Assembly: GCA_029262095.1 (NCBI GenBank)
Contig: JAJDAB010000205.1
Coordinates: 1-24,941 of the forward strand
Direction of reading: 5' to 3'
Length of the DNA: 24,941 nt
From: Candidatus Hydrogenedentota bacterium
GTDB lineage: Bacteria > Hydrogenedentota > Hydrogenedentia > Hydrogenedentales > SLHB01
Shown here: piece by piece, positions 15,805 through 24,800 of the stretch
Numbering within the stretch: the stretch's first letter is position 1
Layout of the letters: every line of letters starts with the position of its first letter
Program-made: the position numbers and the translations under genes
Notes under the pieces: generated by a model
What the model saw: only the letters and a program-made list of their open reading frames with translations
What the model was told of the DNA's origin: nothing
Database searches by the model: none

Positions 15805-16745
15805 TGGAACTCAGTATCGTGACCACGCTCTATCAGTCCGCACCCTACGTAAAGGACTTTCACGAGCGTGCCACAGCGGCCGCAGAAGCAATCACGCAGG
15901 ACTTCGAAATTGTGTTCGTAAACGACGGGTCGCCGGATGAGTCTCTAGCCGCCGCGCTCGAAACCCACGCCGAAGATGATCGCGTACGCGTCGTCGATTT
16001 TTCGCGGAATTTCGGCCATCACAAAGCAATCATGACCGGCCTCGATTATGCTCACGGGGATCGGGTCTTCCTGGTCGACAGCGATCTCGAAGAACCGCCC
16101 GAGTTGCTCGATACGTTTTGGGACAAGATGCGCGCGACGGAATGCGACGTGGTCTACGGCGTACAACGCGCGCGAAAAGGCAAACTGTTTGAACGTGCGG
16201 CTGGCACGTTGTTTTATGCCGTGTTCAATCTACTTTCGCCAGAGCCGATCCCGCGCAACCTGATCACGGCACGGCTCATGACGCGTCCTTACGTCGATGC
16301 GCTGCTCCAACACCGCGAACGTGAGATTTGCATTGCCGGGCTGTGGGCCGCCACCGGATTTCAGCAAGAACCGGTCATCGTGGACAAGGGCCACAAAGGC
16401 CAATCCGTGTACGATCTCAGTCGTAAATTTACGAATCTCGTAAACGCAATTACGTCGTTTTCCAACCGGCCGCTTGTATTCATTTTCTACCTAGGCTCAC
16501 TGATTTCACTGGGTGCAGCAGCAGCGGCGACGTATCTCATTGTCTACCGGCTGTTCATCGGCCCGCTAAAAGATGGCTGGCCATCGTTGATGGTTAGCAT
16601 CTGGCTCTTAGGGGGGTTAACTATTTTCTCCTTGGGCGTAATTGGCATCTATTTGTCCAAAATATTCACCGAAACGAAACAACGTCCCTACACCATCGTG
16701 AGGCAAGTTTATGAGCGAAATAATAACGGGCGCCCTGTCGCATAG
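15804..16745 (+). CDS. Family 2 glycosyltransferase, polyprenyl-phosphate type with two C-terminal helices
   Basis: A 313-residue inverting GT-A enzyme. Motifs are SIVTTLYQSAPYV at the start, NDGSPDES (40-47), and the metal and nucleotide-sugar DxD motif VDSDLEEPPE (91-100). Two hydrophobic helices at about 223-248 and 259-285 are placed as in DPM1/GtrB/ArnC-type enzymes that load a sugar on undecaprenyl phosphate at the inner membrane. Its donor is unknown. ATG 15804 overlaps the WbqC stop. It is the only obvious glycosyltransferase in the cassette, so it probably commits the sugar to the lipid carrier that the flanking methyl- and acyltransferase genes may decorate (inference). Confidence 0.9.
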   Translation: MELSIVTTLYQSAPYVKDFHERATAAAEAITQDFEIVFVNDGSPDESLAAALETHAEDDRVRVVDFSRNFGHHKAIMTGLDYAHGDRVFLVDSDLEEPPELLDTFWDKMRATECDVVYGVQRARKGKLFERAAGTLFYAVFNLLSPEPIPRNLITARLMTRPYVDALLQHREREICIAGLWAATGFQQEPVIVDKGHKGQSVYDLSRKFTNLVNAITSFSNRPLVFIFYLGSLISLGAAAAATYLIVYRLFIGPLKDGWPSLMVSIWLLGGLTIFSLGVIGIYLSKIFTETKQRPYTIVRQVYERNNNGRPVA

Positions 16746-17376
16746 TGGGATTGCGCAGAACGCGGCGGCGTATTACTCCGCACGCGTTCGCGAATTCGGC
16801 CCCACGCCGCAAGGCGCGGACTGGAACTCGAAGGAATCGCAGGCATTGCGATTCGACCAGTTGTTACAGGTGGTCGATCAGTCCAAATCGTTCGCGCTGT
16901 TAGATTATGGCTGCGGCTACGGCGCGCTGCTTGAGCACATCCACGGAAAGGGGTGCAATTGTGCATACACCGGATTCGACGTGTCAGCCGCGATGCTCGA
17001 ACACGGTCGCACCGCGCACGGCAATGATCCCCGCGTGTGTTGGACGAACGATCACGACGCCTTGTGCCCTGCCGATTACGTCGTGGCGAGCGGCATCTTC
17101 AACGTAAAGCAAGACACGCCATCGTCGGCCTGGCACGCCTACGCACTCGAACTGTTGGAGCACATCGATGGACTCGCCGTCCGCGGATTCGCATTCAATA
17201 TGCTGACCTCGTATTCCGATCCAGACCGTATGCGTAACGACCTCTATTACGCGGATCCCGGCGTGATTTTCGATTACTGCGTCCGCAACTTTTCGAATCA
17301 GGTAACACTCGCGCACGGGAACGGACTCTTTGAGTTCACCGTTTTAGTGCGCAAGGACCCGGGAGACGACTCATGA
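16711..17376 (+). CDS. Class I SAM-dependent methyltransferase
   Basis: A 221-residue methyltransferase with a clear glycine-rich SAM motif, LLDYGCGYGALLEH (63-76). It is followed by the acidic motif TGFDVSAAML, where the Asp would hold the SAM ribose. Motif IV is not textbook (ASGIFNV). Substrate and methylated atom are unknown; in this cassette a sugar or lipid-linked sugar is a reasonable guess. ATG 16711 overlaps the GT2 gene by 35 nt, a longer overlap than its neighbours; weak AGG lies 7 nt before it. A later start would shorten the protein but leave the SAM motif intact. Confidence 0.87.
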   Translation: MSEIITGALSHSGIAQNAAAYYSARVREFGPTPQGADWNSKESQALRFDQLLQVVDQSKSFALLDYGCGYGALLEHIHGKGCNCAYTGFDVSAAMLEHGRTAHGNDPRVCWTNDHDALCPADYVVASGIFNVKQDTPSSAWHAYALELLEHIDGLAVRGFAFNMLTSYSDPDRMRNDLYYADPGVIFDYCVRNFSNQVTLAHGNGLFEFTVLVRKDPGDDS

Positions 17377-18038
17377 AACCTGTCGTGATCTTCGGAATCG
17401 GCGATTTCGCCCGTGTAGCCGCGGTCTATTTGCAGGAAGATAGTCCGTACGACATCGCCGGTTTCACTGTAAACGAGCAATACATTGACCAACCGAAGCT
17501 CAACGACCTCGACGTGTTTCCGTTTGAACAACTGACGCAGACGCATCCGCCGGAAGAGTACGCCATGTTTGTCGCGGTCGGGTTCAAGCGCGTGAACAAG
17601 GCGCGCGCGGAGGTCTACGGGGCCTGTAAGTCGTTGGGCTATGAACTCATCAGCTATATCTGCTCGGAAGCGACGCAGTGGGGCCATATTGAAATCGGCG
17701 ACAACACCTTCGTATTCGAGGAAAACGTCATTCAACCTTTTGCGAATCTCGGAAATGACGTCGTGCTTTGGAGTGGAAACCACATCGGCCACGACGCGGT
17801 CGTCGGCGATCACTGTTTCGTCGCTTCACACGCCGTAATCTCGGGCAATGTAACCATCGGCGCGCGATCATTCATCGGTGTGAACGCCACCATTCGCGAC
17901 GGCGTACGCGTGGCGCGCGACAATGTTATCGGCGCGGGCGCGTTGATTCTCGCTGATACGAAACCGGGGGAAGTCTATGCTGGAAACGGCACACAGGCCC
18001 TCGCGATCCAAAGTGACCAGCTCAAAAGTTTTAAGTAG
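17373..18038 (+). CDS. NeuD/PglD-like sugar O- or N-acyltransferase (left-handed beta-helix)
   Basis: A 221-residue acyltransferase of the NeuD/PglD type. An N-terminal Rossmann-like part begins KPVVIFGIGDFARVA, which is the PglD sugar-nucleotide-binding half. From about 104 onward hexapeptide repeats form a left-handed helix, for example HIEIGDNTFVFEENVIQ and VTIGARSFIGVNATI. The likely catalytic His is H140 in NHIGHDAVVGDHCF. Acetyl-CoA would be the donor and a lipid- or nucleotide-linked sugar the acceptor. It starts inside the methyltransferase by an ATGA overlap and is itself overlapped by 62 nt by the next gene. Confidence 0.9.
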   Translation: MKPVVIFGIGDFARVAAVYLQEDSPYDIAGFTVNEQYIDQPKLNDLDVFPFEQLTQTHPPEEYAMFVAVGFKRVNKARAEVYGACKSLGYELISYICSEATQWGHIEIGDNTFVFEENVIQPFANLGNDVVLWSGNHIGHDAVVGDHCFVASHAVISGNVTIGARSFIGVNATIRDGVRVARDNVIGAGALILADTKPGEVYAGNGTQALAIQSDQLKSFK

Positions 18039-18930
18039 GGGTCGCTGGTCCAAACGGGGCCGCATCTTCGTGCCGGAAGGGTCGCTGGACTGGTCGCGTA
18101 CACACGCGGCACTCCCATGCACCGCGCCGGGAAGTAAACGTGTTTACTTTTCCGGACGCGATGACGCAAACCGCGCCCATGTCGGCCGATTCGAATTTAA
18201 CCCGGACAATCCGGAACACCTGACGATACATCCGAACCCGGTCCTCGCGCCTGGATCACTCGGTGCATTCGATGATAGCGGCGTCACCGTATCGTGCGTC
18301 GTTCGCCATGACGACCGGTTGTTTCTCTTTTATACAGGTTGGTCGCTGGGGGTAACCGTTCCGTTCTACCTCGCGATCGGTTGTGCCGTGAGCGACGATG
18401 GCGATCATTTCAAACGTGTTTCGGAAGCATCCATCATTGGACGAAGCGCCGTCGATCCCTACATGGTGGCGTCACCATCCGTGATACGCGACAACGGTAG
18501 ATGGCGCATGTGGTATGTCTCATGCCAACGCTGGGAGCAGAGTGCCAACGAACCGAAGCACTTCTATAACATTCGTTATGCCGAATCGCACAATGGAATC
18601 GATTGGGATCGCGACGGTCGCACTTGCATCGATTTTGAAGATGAAAGCGAGTATGCCTTCGGTCGTCCTTGCGTCGTAAACGATTCTGATTGCTACCGAA
18701 TGTGGTACTGCGTTCGTGGCGAGGCGTATCAAATTGGATACGCTGAGTCTGCCGACGGCCTGACTTGGATTCGCAAAGACTCCGAATCGGGTATCGAAAA
18801 ATCAGATAGCGGATGGGACTCGGAGATGACCGCCTATCCCTATGTCTTCGATACGGACGGTGCGCGTTGGATGCTGTACAACGGCAACGGATACGGCAAG
18901 ACCGGGATCGGGCTCGCCGAATGGGTATAA
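17977..18930 (+). CDS. Five-bladed propeller protein, GH43/GH32-like
   Basis: A 317-residue protein with the repeated features of five-bladed beta-propeller glycosidases (GH43, GH32, GH130 clan-like): RMWYVSCQRW (177-186) and RMWYCVRG (241-248), with YAESHNGIDW and YAESADGLTW as paired blade strands. No signal peptide is visible, so it may act on a cytoplasmic sugar or nucleotide-linked intermediate. The acidic catalytic residues cannot be fixed from sequence alone. ATG 17977 has a GGGGGAAG ribosome site and is preferred, though it overlaps the NeuD-like gene by 62 nt; an in-frame GTG at 18013 is the alternative. Similar unassigned propellers occur in glycan clusters, but I cannot state a reaction. 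Confidence 0.75.
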   Translation: MLETAHRPSRSKVTSSKVLSRGRWSKRGRIFVPEGSLDWSRTHAALPCTAPGSKRVYFSGRDDANRAHVGRFEFNPDNPEHLTIHPNPVLAPGSLGAFDDSGVTVSCVVRHDDRLFLFYTGWSLGVTVPFYLAIGCAVSDDGDHFKRVSEASIIGRSAVDPYMVASPSVIRDNGRWRMWYVSCQRWEQSANEPKHFYNIRYAESHNGIDWDRDGRTCIDFEDESEYAFGRPCVVNDSDCYRMWYCVRGEAYQIGYAESADGLTWIRKDSESGIEKSDSGWDSEMTAYPYVFDTDGARWMLYNGNGYGKTGIGLAEWV

Positions 18931-20408
18931 CGCCAACGGGGTCAACGCTCGACCGGCTCATTGCGCGGTCCGCCTTTCTGTACGTCATCGATGCAGACCG
19001 CGAACAATCCAAGGTCAACGCGGCGCGTATCGCCGTTGGCCTCATCATGCTCTATCGAACCGCGCTGATCGTCGCCGCAACTTATTACTACCACCCCACC
19101 GATGTTACTGAGGCGCAAATCACCGCCAAGTTTCTGATCGGTTGCGGCATGCTCGTGTTGCTCGCGTCGTATACGGTCGGCTTTTGCACGCCGTTAGCCG
19201 GCCTGATCCTGATCGCTGCGTATCCCTACTTCGACGCTAGGCTACTCACCGGAACACTCGGCACCAACGTCGCTTCGCTATGCCTCATCGCGCTACTCCT
19301 CCTCAACGCCGGTGGCCAATACTCAGTCGACGGAGTATTTCTCCGCAGCAAGGGCCGTATCGGATCGGTCTGGTGCGGAATGTTTAGCATGATCGGTTTT
19401 CCAAATGCGACCCAAGCAACACGCATCTATTTTCTCTTCTTCGCGGCATACGCCGTCATTAGCGTCAGTGCGCTCGCCTATCACGTCGACGACACCTTTT
19501 GGCGGGACGGCCGCACCGTGGGCGTCATGCTCACCGACGCCTACTTATCCAGATATTACGAGGTCTTTCGAGCGTGGGAGACCGCCACGCCCACCCTCTA
19601 CCGACTATTTTCCATCGCTTGTGTCGCCGGGCAGACTATTTTTCAGGTCGCGATGCTCCCGTTGATCTTCGTCCTGTGGGGTCGTCGATTCGTAGTCGCG
19701 TGGGGCATGGTCTTCTTCTTCATTTCAGCGGTTTGCTTGCAACTCTCGTACCTGCCGTACCTCGAATTGGTGCTGTGGGCGCTAATATTTGCGCGAATGG
19801 GCGCAACGGAACCGGAATCAACAAACGAAAAGGGGCAGCGCCGAACGGTCGTAGTCGCCTACTCCGGCGCGATGGCGATCGCATTCTTCGTTTTTCTCGC
19901 GACGTGGTTCGCCCCCGGCGGACGCGCATGGTCCGGCAATGCGTGGGAACGGCCGCATCGCGTCTTGGCCTGGGTCGGCCTGGACGCGCCCCAAGTCTTC
20001 AATGACGCCGACCTGCGCATGGGCGGACGATGGCCGGTCATCCACCGCATCGATGCGAACGGAAATCGAACATTGGTCCCGCTAAACGGTGAGGATGGTC
20101 AACGGCTCGTATACCATCGAAGCGATCTACTTTACTTCGGCAACAGTTTGCGTTGGCGGCGGCGCATGATCGCCAGCGATCCGGCCACGTACAACCGGCC
20201 TGGCAAAACCGGATACGAACAAATTCGCGAAGTGTGTTACTACGATTACGCACGCGGGCGGATCCAAGATTCCGCACAATACGAGGTACGGGTTTACGAG
20301 AATCGGTCTGCGCGATTTGGCCTTCCGGCGGAGGAGCGTTACAACGCCCAACAAATTCTAGCGTTCGATCTGGAAATCGGCTTTTCCCCGTCACTGTCCG
20401 GAGACTAG
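18921..20408 (+). CDS. HTTM-like (gamma-carboxylase-related) multi-pass membrane protein
   Basis: A 495-residue membrane protein with about eight or nine hydrophobic helices in the first 330 residues, then a soluble tail (about 340-495). The helices carry HTTM-like features, notably ARIAVGLIMLYRTALI (35-50), NAGGQYSVDGVF (129-140) and the helix plus WRDG motif FFAAYAVISVSALAYHVDDTFWRDG (about 173-197, written in part). HTTM domains are related to vitamin-K-dependent gamma-glutamyl carboxylase, but bacterial members have unknown activity. ATG 18921 overlaps the preceding stop by 10 nt. It is the last gene of the cassette. A related family with similar topology is possible, so the family call is moderate. 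Confidence 0.62.
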   Translation: MGITPTGSTLDRLIARSAFLYVIDADREQSKVNAARIAVGLIMLYRTALIVAATYYYHPTDVTEAQITAKFLIGCGMLVLLASYTVGFCTPLAGLILIAAYPYFDARLLTGTLGTNVASLCLIALLLLNAGGQYSVDGVFLRSKGRIGSVWCGMFSMIGFPNATQATRIYFLFFAAYAVISVSALAYHVDDTFWRDGRTVGVMLTDAYLSRYYEVFRAWETATPTLYRLFSIACVAGQTIFQVAMLPLIFVLWGRRFVVAWGMVFFFISAVCLQLSYLPYLELVLWALIFARMGATEPESTNEKGQRRTVVVAYSGAMAIAFFVFLATWFAPGGRAWSGNAWERPHRVLAWVGLDAPQVFNDADLRMGGRWPVIHRIDANGNRTLVPLNGEDGQRLVYHRSDLLYFGNSLRWRRRMIASDPATYNRPGKTGYEQIREVCYYDYARGRIQDSAQYEVRVYENRSARFGLPAEERYNAQQILAFDLEIGFSPSLSGD

Positions 20409-20702
20409 ACGGGATCTCATAAATAGCCTGTGAGACTTTGCTGGTGACTTTCGCCAAGATTTGTAGTGCAGGCTTCCAGCCTGCATACGCGCAACATTCT
20501 GAGTTTTGCAGGCAAGATGCCTGCACCACAATAGACGCAACTTTCGGCTATAACGTATTTATGAGATAGCTTGTAGACGCGATCTGATCAGCAGTCTGTT
20601 CGGCTTGGATTCTTTATTCCCAATGATCGTAGTGCAGGCTGGAAGCCCGCACTACAATGAACGCTGATTTGGTCTAATGCGCGTTTATGAGATCGCTTGT
20701 AG
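20405..20702. repeat. Repeat element with 12-bp inverted ends, three hairpins and a repeated 19-nt core
   Basis: Perfect 12-bp inverted ends, ATCTCATAAATA (20414-20425) and TATTTATGAGAT (20556-20567), bound a 154-bp stretch. Within it are two hairpins, TGCAGGCT/AGCCTGCA (20467-20485) and TGCAGGCA/TGCCTGCA (20507-20525). A 19-nt core, TTTATGAGAT(A/C)GCTTGTAG, recurs at 20558-20576 and 20684-20702. A third hairpin (20629-20655, 12-bp arms, one mismatch) precedes the second core. The 51-nt segments 20526-20576 and 20652-20702 match at 37 of 51 positions. A third, inverted core copy (16 of 19) at 20405-20423 overlaps the stop codon of the HTTM gene. It is probably a REP- or MITE-like element. Confidence 0.75.
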
Positions 20703-20995
20703 TGATGTCATTCATACTCCACGCGCGAGATTGCCACGTCGTTTGTTGCACTCTCTCCTCGCAATGGCGGGTGTACGATTTGCTTGCATTTACTCTAGTT
20801 TCCCGCCTCGCCCTCACATACACTAAAACTCGCCTTCGACATGTCCACACTGACGTACGTACTCATGCGCTTCCCCCTGCAAATCCGGGCGTATACTAGC
20901 CCCAGCGACTGTTCGGACTCCCCATAAGTTGACGCGCGGCGGATCCAGCTCCCAACGGGCTACGACCCCAGGGCCAAACGATCTCATCCACGCCA
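20703..20995. other. Gap without recognisable features
   Basis: I see no supportable gene or RNA here. Short ORFs exist on both strands but have no ribosome site, family motif or codon pattern worth calling. GGGC/GCCC around GTATACTA near 20890-20905 is too small a dyad to interpret. Confidence 0.5.
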
Positions 20996-21025
20996 CTTTG
21001 GTCCTCCCTGCAGGGAGGACCAAAG
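20996..21025. repeat. Perfect 30-bp palindrome
   Basis: 15-nt half-site CTTTGGTCCTCCCTG (20996-21010) is followed at once by its exact reverse complement (21011-21025) with no spacer. Such a perfect two-fold site could bind a dimeric protein or fold into a strong hairpin in RNA. It lies in the gap before the DinB gene's 3' end. Confidence 0.85.
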
Positions 21026-21090
21026 CCAAACACCGGACAATGGACCAGCAAACAACACTACGCCCATCAAACGGCACAAGGAAATATACA

Positions 21091-21154
21091 AGGGCCAAGT
21101 TCCACCTTGGCCGCGTTAATGACAGAGCATGCGGCCAAAGTCAGACTTGGCCCT
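21091..21154. repeat. 24-nt imperfect inverted repeat, each arm itself a hairpin
   Basis: The arms 21091-21114 and 21131-21154 are inverted copies (20 of 24 positions match), separated by 16 nt. Each arm also folds on itself: GGCCAAG/CTTGGCC at 21093-21112 and GGCC(A)AAGTC/GACTTGGCC at 21133-21152. The result can form one long stem or two hairpins. It ends 49 nt before the 3' end of the DinB gene, so it may act as its terminator from the minus strand. Confidence 0.65.
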
Positions 21155-21203
21155 CCCGAATTGCAATCCAGTGCTTCAGGAGTACGAATTAAGTAAAACT
21201 GCT

Positions 21204-21737
21204 CTAGTCCCGCTTACCCGGATTGTACGCCTTCGATTCACCACGTGGAATCGACATCGTTTCCCAATCCTTACCCAGTCGCTCTTTCCCGATTGTTATG
21301 AGCTGGCCGACGTGCAAACTGTAGTGCGCGAGTTGCCGTAGTACTCCGTCAATAACCCCGAGCGACTCTCCACGAATTAGGATTTCCTTGGTGAGGTCTG
21401 TTTCGTTCAATCCATCGAGCGTGGTCAACGTACACGCCCAGCCCTCTTCCCAATACGCCAATAGTTCGTCACGCGATGTGGCATCCGGTTCAGTGAATTC
21501 ACCGTCACGGTTACGCCACGGCTTGTCGCCGTCGGTGGTCATGAAATCCGTCCAGCGAGACATCATGTTTCCGTGCATGTGTTGAATGATCACCGCAGCG
21601 CTATTGCATTCTTCGTTCGAACGCCATGTTAGATCGTCGTGCGACAGTTGCGCGATTGTTGAGTCGCCCAGTTTCTTTACGCCCCGAAAACGGTAACGAA
21701 ACGAATCGAGTAACAATGCTTCGACGGATTCAGGCAT
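21204..21737 (-). CDS. DinB/DUF1572 family protein
   Basis: A 177-residue four-helix-bundle protein of the DinB-like superfamily, closest in feel to DUF1572. Metal-ligand-like histidines lie at H53 and H55 (IIQHMHGN) and H138/H142 (LAHYSLHVGQL), where these families bind a divalent metal. NMMSRWTDFMTTDGDKPWRNRDGEF is the characteristic DUF1572-type central region. No activity is assigned to the family; related members transfer thiols such as bacillithiol or mycothiol. ATG 21737 is chosen because AAGGAG (21747-21752) lies 9 nt upstream; ATG 21746 would sit directly on that site. It lies 134 nt downstream of metH on the same strand. Confidence 0.85.
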   Translation of the reverse strand: MPESVEALLLDSFRYRFRGVKKLGDSTIAQLSHDDLTWRSNEECNSAAVIIQHMHGNMMSRWTDFMTTDGDKPWRNRDGEFTEPDATSRDELLAYWEEGWACTLTTLDGLNETDLTKEILIRGESLGVIDGVLRQLAHYSLHVGQLITIGKERLGKDWETMSIPRGESKAYNPGKRD

Positions 21738-21746
21738 GATTAACAT

Positions 21747-21752
21747 CTCCTT
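21747..21752 (-). promoter_or_regulatory. Shine-Dalgarno site deciding the DinB start
   Basis: The minus strand reads AAGGAG, 9 nt before ATG 21737 and adjacent to the in-frame ATG at 21746. Spacing therefore favours the later ATG. Confidence 0.75.
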
Positions 21753-21871
21753 TTTGCGGGTGCATCAGATCGAGAAGATGAACCGCGGCAACACGCTAAA
21801 GTGAACCATCTCCTCGTCATTGCTGTAGATGTTAAGTAAATAGGCTAAGGGATCGCGTGAATCGGCGCGTA

Positions 21872-24800
21872 TTAGGTGAAACGCGCGTTCTTATGAAAAC
21901 AAACGACGGCTGCCGTCGTGCCCGTCGGTGAAAATTCGCCTGCGCCCGTGACCGATACGCCAATGCCGGCTTCAGCATCCAACAACTCTTGGATGATACG
22001 GTTGTTATCCGTGTCCGGCATTGCGGAATAGCCGGGCGACCAGCGGGTGCCATGTTTTTCGTCGAACCCGAGCCGTTCGCGTAGCGTGGCATGCACGTGA
22101 TCGGCAAGGTCTTCCGCGACGCGATCCGACAAGCCTTGCAAATACAACGACGATTCGGAGTCGCCGTCTTTGCGATATCGTTCGAGTTGTTCGTCGATTT
22201 GCGGTCCGCTAGTCGTGACTTGAACGCCGATTGCATCGAACTGCCCGGAGTCTTTCGGGTAGAAATATTGCGCCGCGCTTACCTTATCTTTCTTCTCCGA
22301 ACCGACCACCGTTGTAAACGTAAATCGGCATAACTCCGCACTCAAATCGTCGGGGTCATACACGATGACCTGTTCGTCCTCTGATTGGCACGGATACACG
22401 CCCGCCAGTCCGCCGGGGCAAATCCACTGCTCTTTATCCGCCCGCCGAATCCATTCCTCGAACAACGCATGCAATGATTCCTGGCTGGAGCCCGCTTTCT
22501 CACGTTTCGATTTGCCGCCGAATTTCCAGTTCAAGGCGAACAGCGTCTTCGTGTCGAGATACGGCGCAAGTTGACCCAACGAATACTTGAACACTTCCCG
22601 CCGAAACCAGGGATTCTCCGGCAACGCATCGCCATCGAACGACACGACGCGCCGGGGCAACTCCTGCAGTAGTTTATCGGTTTGTTCCGACATCTTCTGA
22701 GCGCGTTCGTAGTGCAACAACAACTTCGAGCGGTTCGCGTTCAACAACGCTTTATGATCGTTGCTTCCGATCCATTGGTTCATGATGTTGACGCCGTCCA
22801 TCGCCGTCGCACAGTAATAGACGTTTGATCGCATCCGTGCCGAATCGCCGTCACCCGCCATCGCGACATACGCCGCATGACGATCGTTTACCGGCGCACC
22901 GCCGATAAGGCACAGCGTGCTGTCCAAGCCTTGTTCCGCCATCATTTTCGAAACGGTAATCATATGATTAGAGGTCTGTACGAGCAGTGCCGACATGCCG
23001 ATCGCGTCAGCGTTGTACTCTTTCGCCGTATCGATATACGCCTGCAACGGGGTCATCACGCCGAGATCGATAACCCGATAGCCGTAGTTCTCAAACAGCG
23101 TCTTAGCCAAGTCCTTGCCGATCGAATGCACGTCTTGATGCACCGTGCCAAGCACAATAGTGCCCTTATAGTCGATTTCCGTATGGACATCGACGCCCGC
23201 CGACACTTTCATATACCGCTCAAGGAAGCCCATGACCTGTTTCATCACGTCGGCCGATTTCAGCAAATGCGGGAGCGACACTTCGCCACGCGCAAACCCG
23301 TCGCCGAGTTCTTGCATCGCGCGCATAAGGTAATCGTTGATGAACACCAACGGCTCATGCTTACCAATAATCTGCGCCGCCTGAAGAACAATTTTGTCCA
23401 GATACTCGTACGAATGTCCATCGACCACGATCGCACCGGCCGTGCGTTCTTTAAAGCCGTCCTTAATCTTCTCGCAAATCGCCGTTTCCAAATCGAGGTC
23501 GTCGTACGTCGTGCGGCGCGTTACCGTGGCTCCGGTCTTCGCCTCGGCGATATCCTCCAGTTTTTCGAACGCGTCCATGTCCCGCTCGAGAATGACGCGC
23601 AACGCGAGCTGGTAGTCGCCCGGATCGAGGTCCTGCACAAAGACGTAGTGGTTGGGATTGATAATTGCGGCGTCGAGCCCCTTCTTTCGCGCTTCGTCCA
23701 ACCAAACCGACGTCAAGACTTTGCGCATGTATGGCTTTTTCGCCAGTCCATTCGTGAGGTTGCCCACGCCGCAAATCGTGCGTAAATCCGGATGAATGGC
23801 CTTAATGAGCGGAATCGCTTCGATCGATTCAACTGCGAAGTTTAGGCCCGGCTCCGACTCGGAACCCACGGGAAATACATTCATATCGACAAAAATTTGG
23901 TCCGGCGTCACTCCGTGTTTCGCCGCATTCTCAACAATCTGTTTCGCGATATCCGCTTTCTCGTCACGAGTGGCGCCCGGGCCTTTAGCACCCGCAGCCA
24001 ACGCGACATACATCGGCCAGTGATCTTTGGTCGCTCCGAGTACCGCATCGACTTTGGTTACACCCGGCGACACTTCCTCCATGGACATTGAGTTGATTAA
24101 CGGCCGACCGGGGTACACCTTAATTGCCTCTTCCAACGCATCTACCGCGAACGAATCGAGACACATCGCGCCCGAAAAATTGGTGGTCTGGCCGTGAACG
24201 ACGTCCTTCAATGTAGATGTGGTATCCACTACGTTGGAGTCCATGCACACGTCAATGACGGTTAGCCCAAGATCGCCAATCTGTTCCTCGACAACTTCTT
24301 CCAATGCGTCCTGATCTATACCGTCATCATTCTCAACGGCGTCGCGCACTTTCTTCGAACCACGAACGTTGAGGCGTTCGCCTACCATGATCAATGATTC
24401 GCTACTATCGATCTTAATCGCTTCTTGCGGGCCTGAGAGGTAAGTGCCGTTCAGTGGCTCACGCACTTTCGGCTTGACGCCGCGCAACCGATCGGCAACG
24501 GCGCGTATGTGATTCGGCGTCGTGCCGCAACAACCGCCGACAACACTGACACCGAATTCCGTCACGTACCGGTGCAAGTAATCTGCCATGTCTTCCGGCT
24601 TGAATTTGAATACCGTCTTGCCATTTTCAGAGACGGGCAACCCAGCGTTCGGCACGACCGAGATCGGCAACGGCGAGTACTTCGCAATCTTTTCGACGGT
24701 CTTGCCCATCAGGTCCGGACCGATACTGCAGTTAATGCCAAACGTATCAATCCCGATACCCTGCACTGTGACTTGCGCGGCCTGGATGTCCGTGTTGAAA

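Noticed and set aside
20823..21098. Minus-strand ORF of 91 codons in the repeat-rich gap
   Set aside because: It spans the 30-bp palindrome, has no ribosome site and no family resemblance.
20409..21203. CRISPR array or tRNA in the repeat-rich gap
   Set aside because: Repeats are few, irregular and partly inverted, without uniform spacers; no clover-leaf or T-loop pattern was found.
22877..23785. Plus-strand 302-codon ORF
   Set aside because: Antisense shadow of metH with Arg- and His-rich translation.
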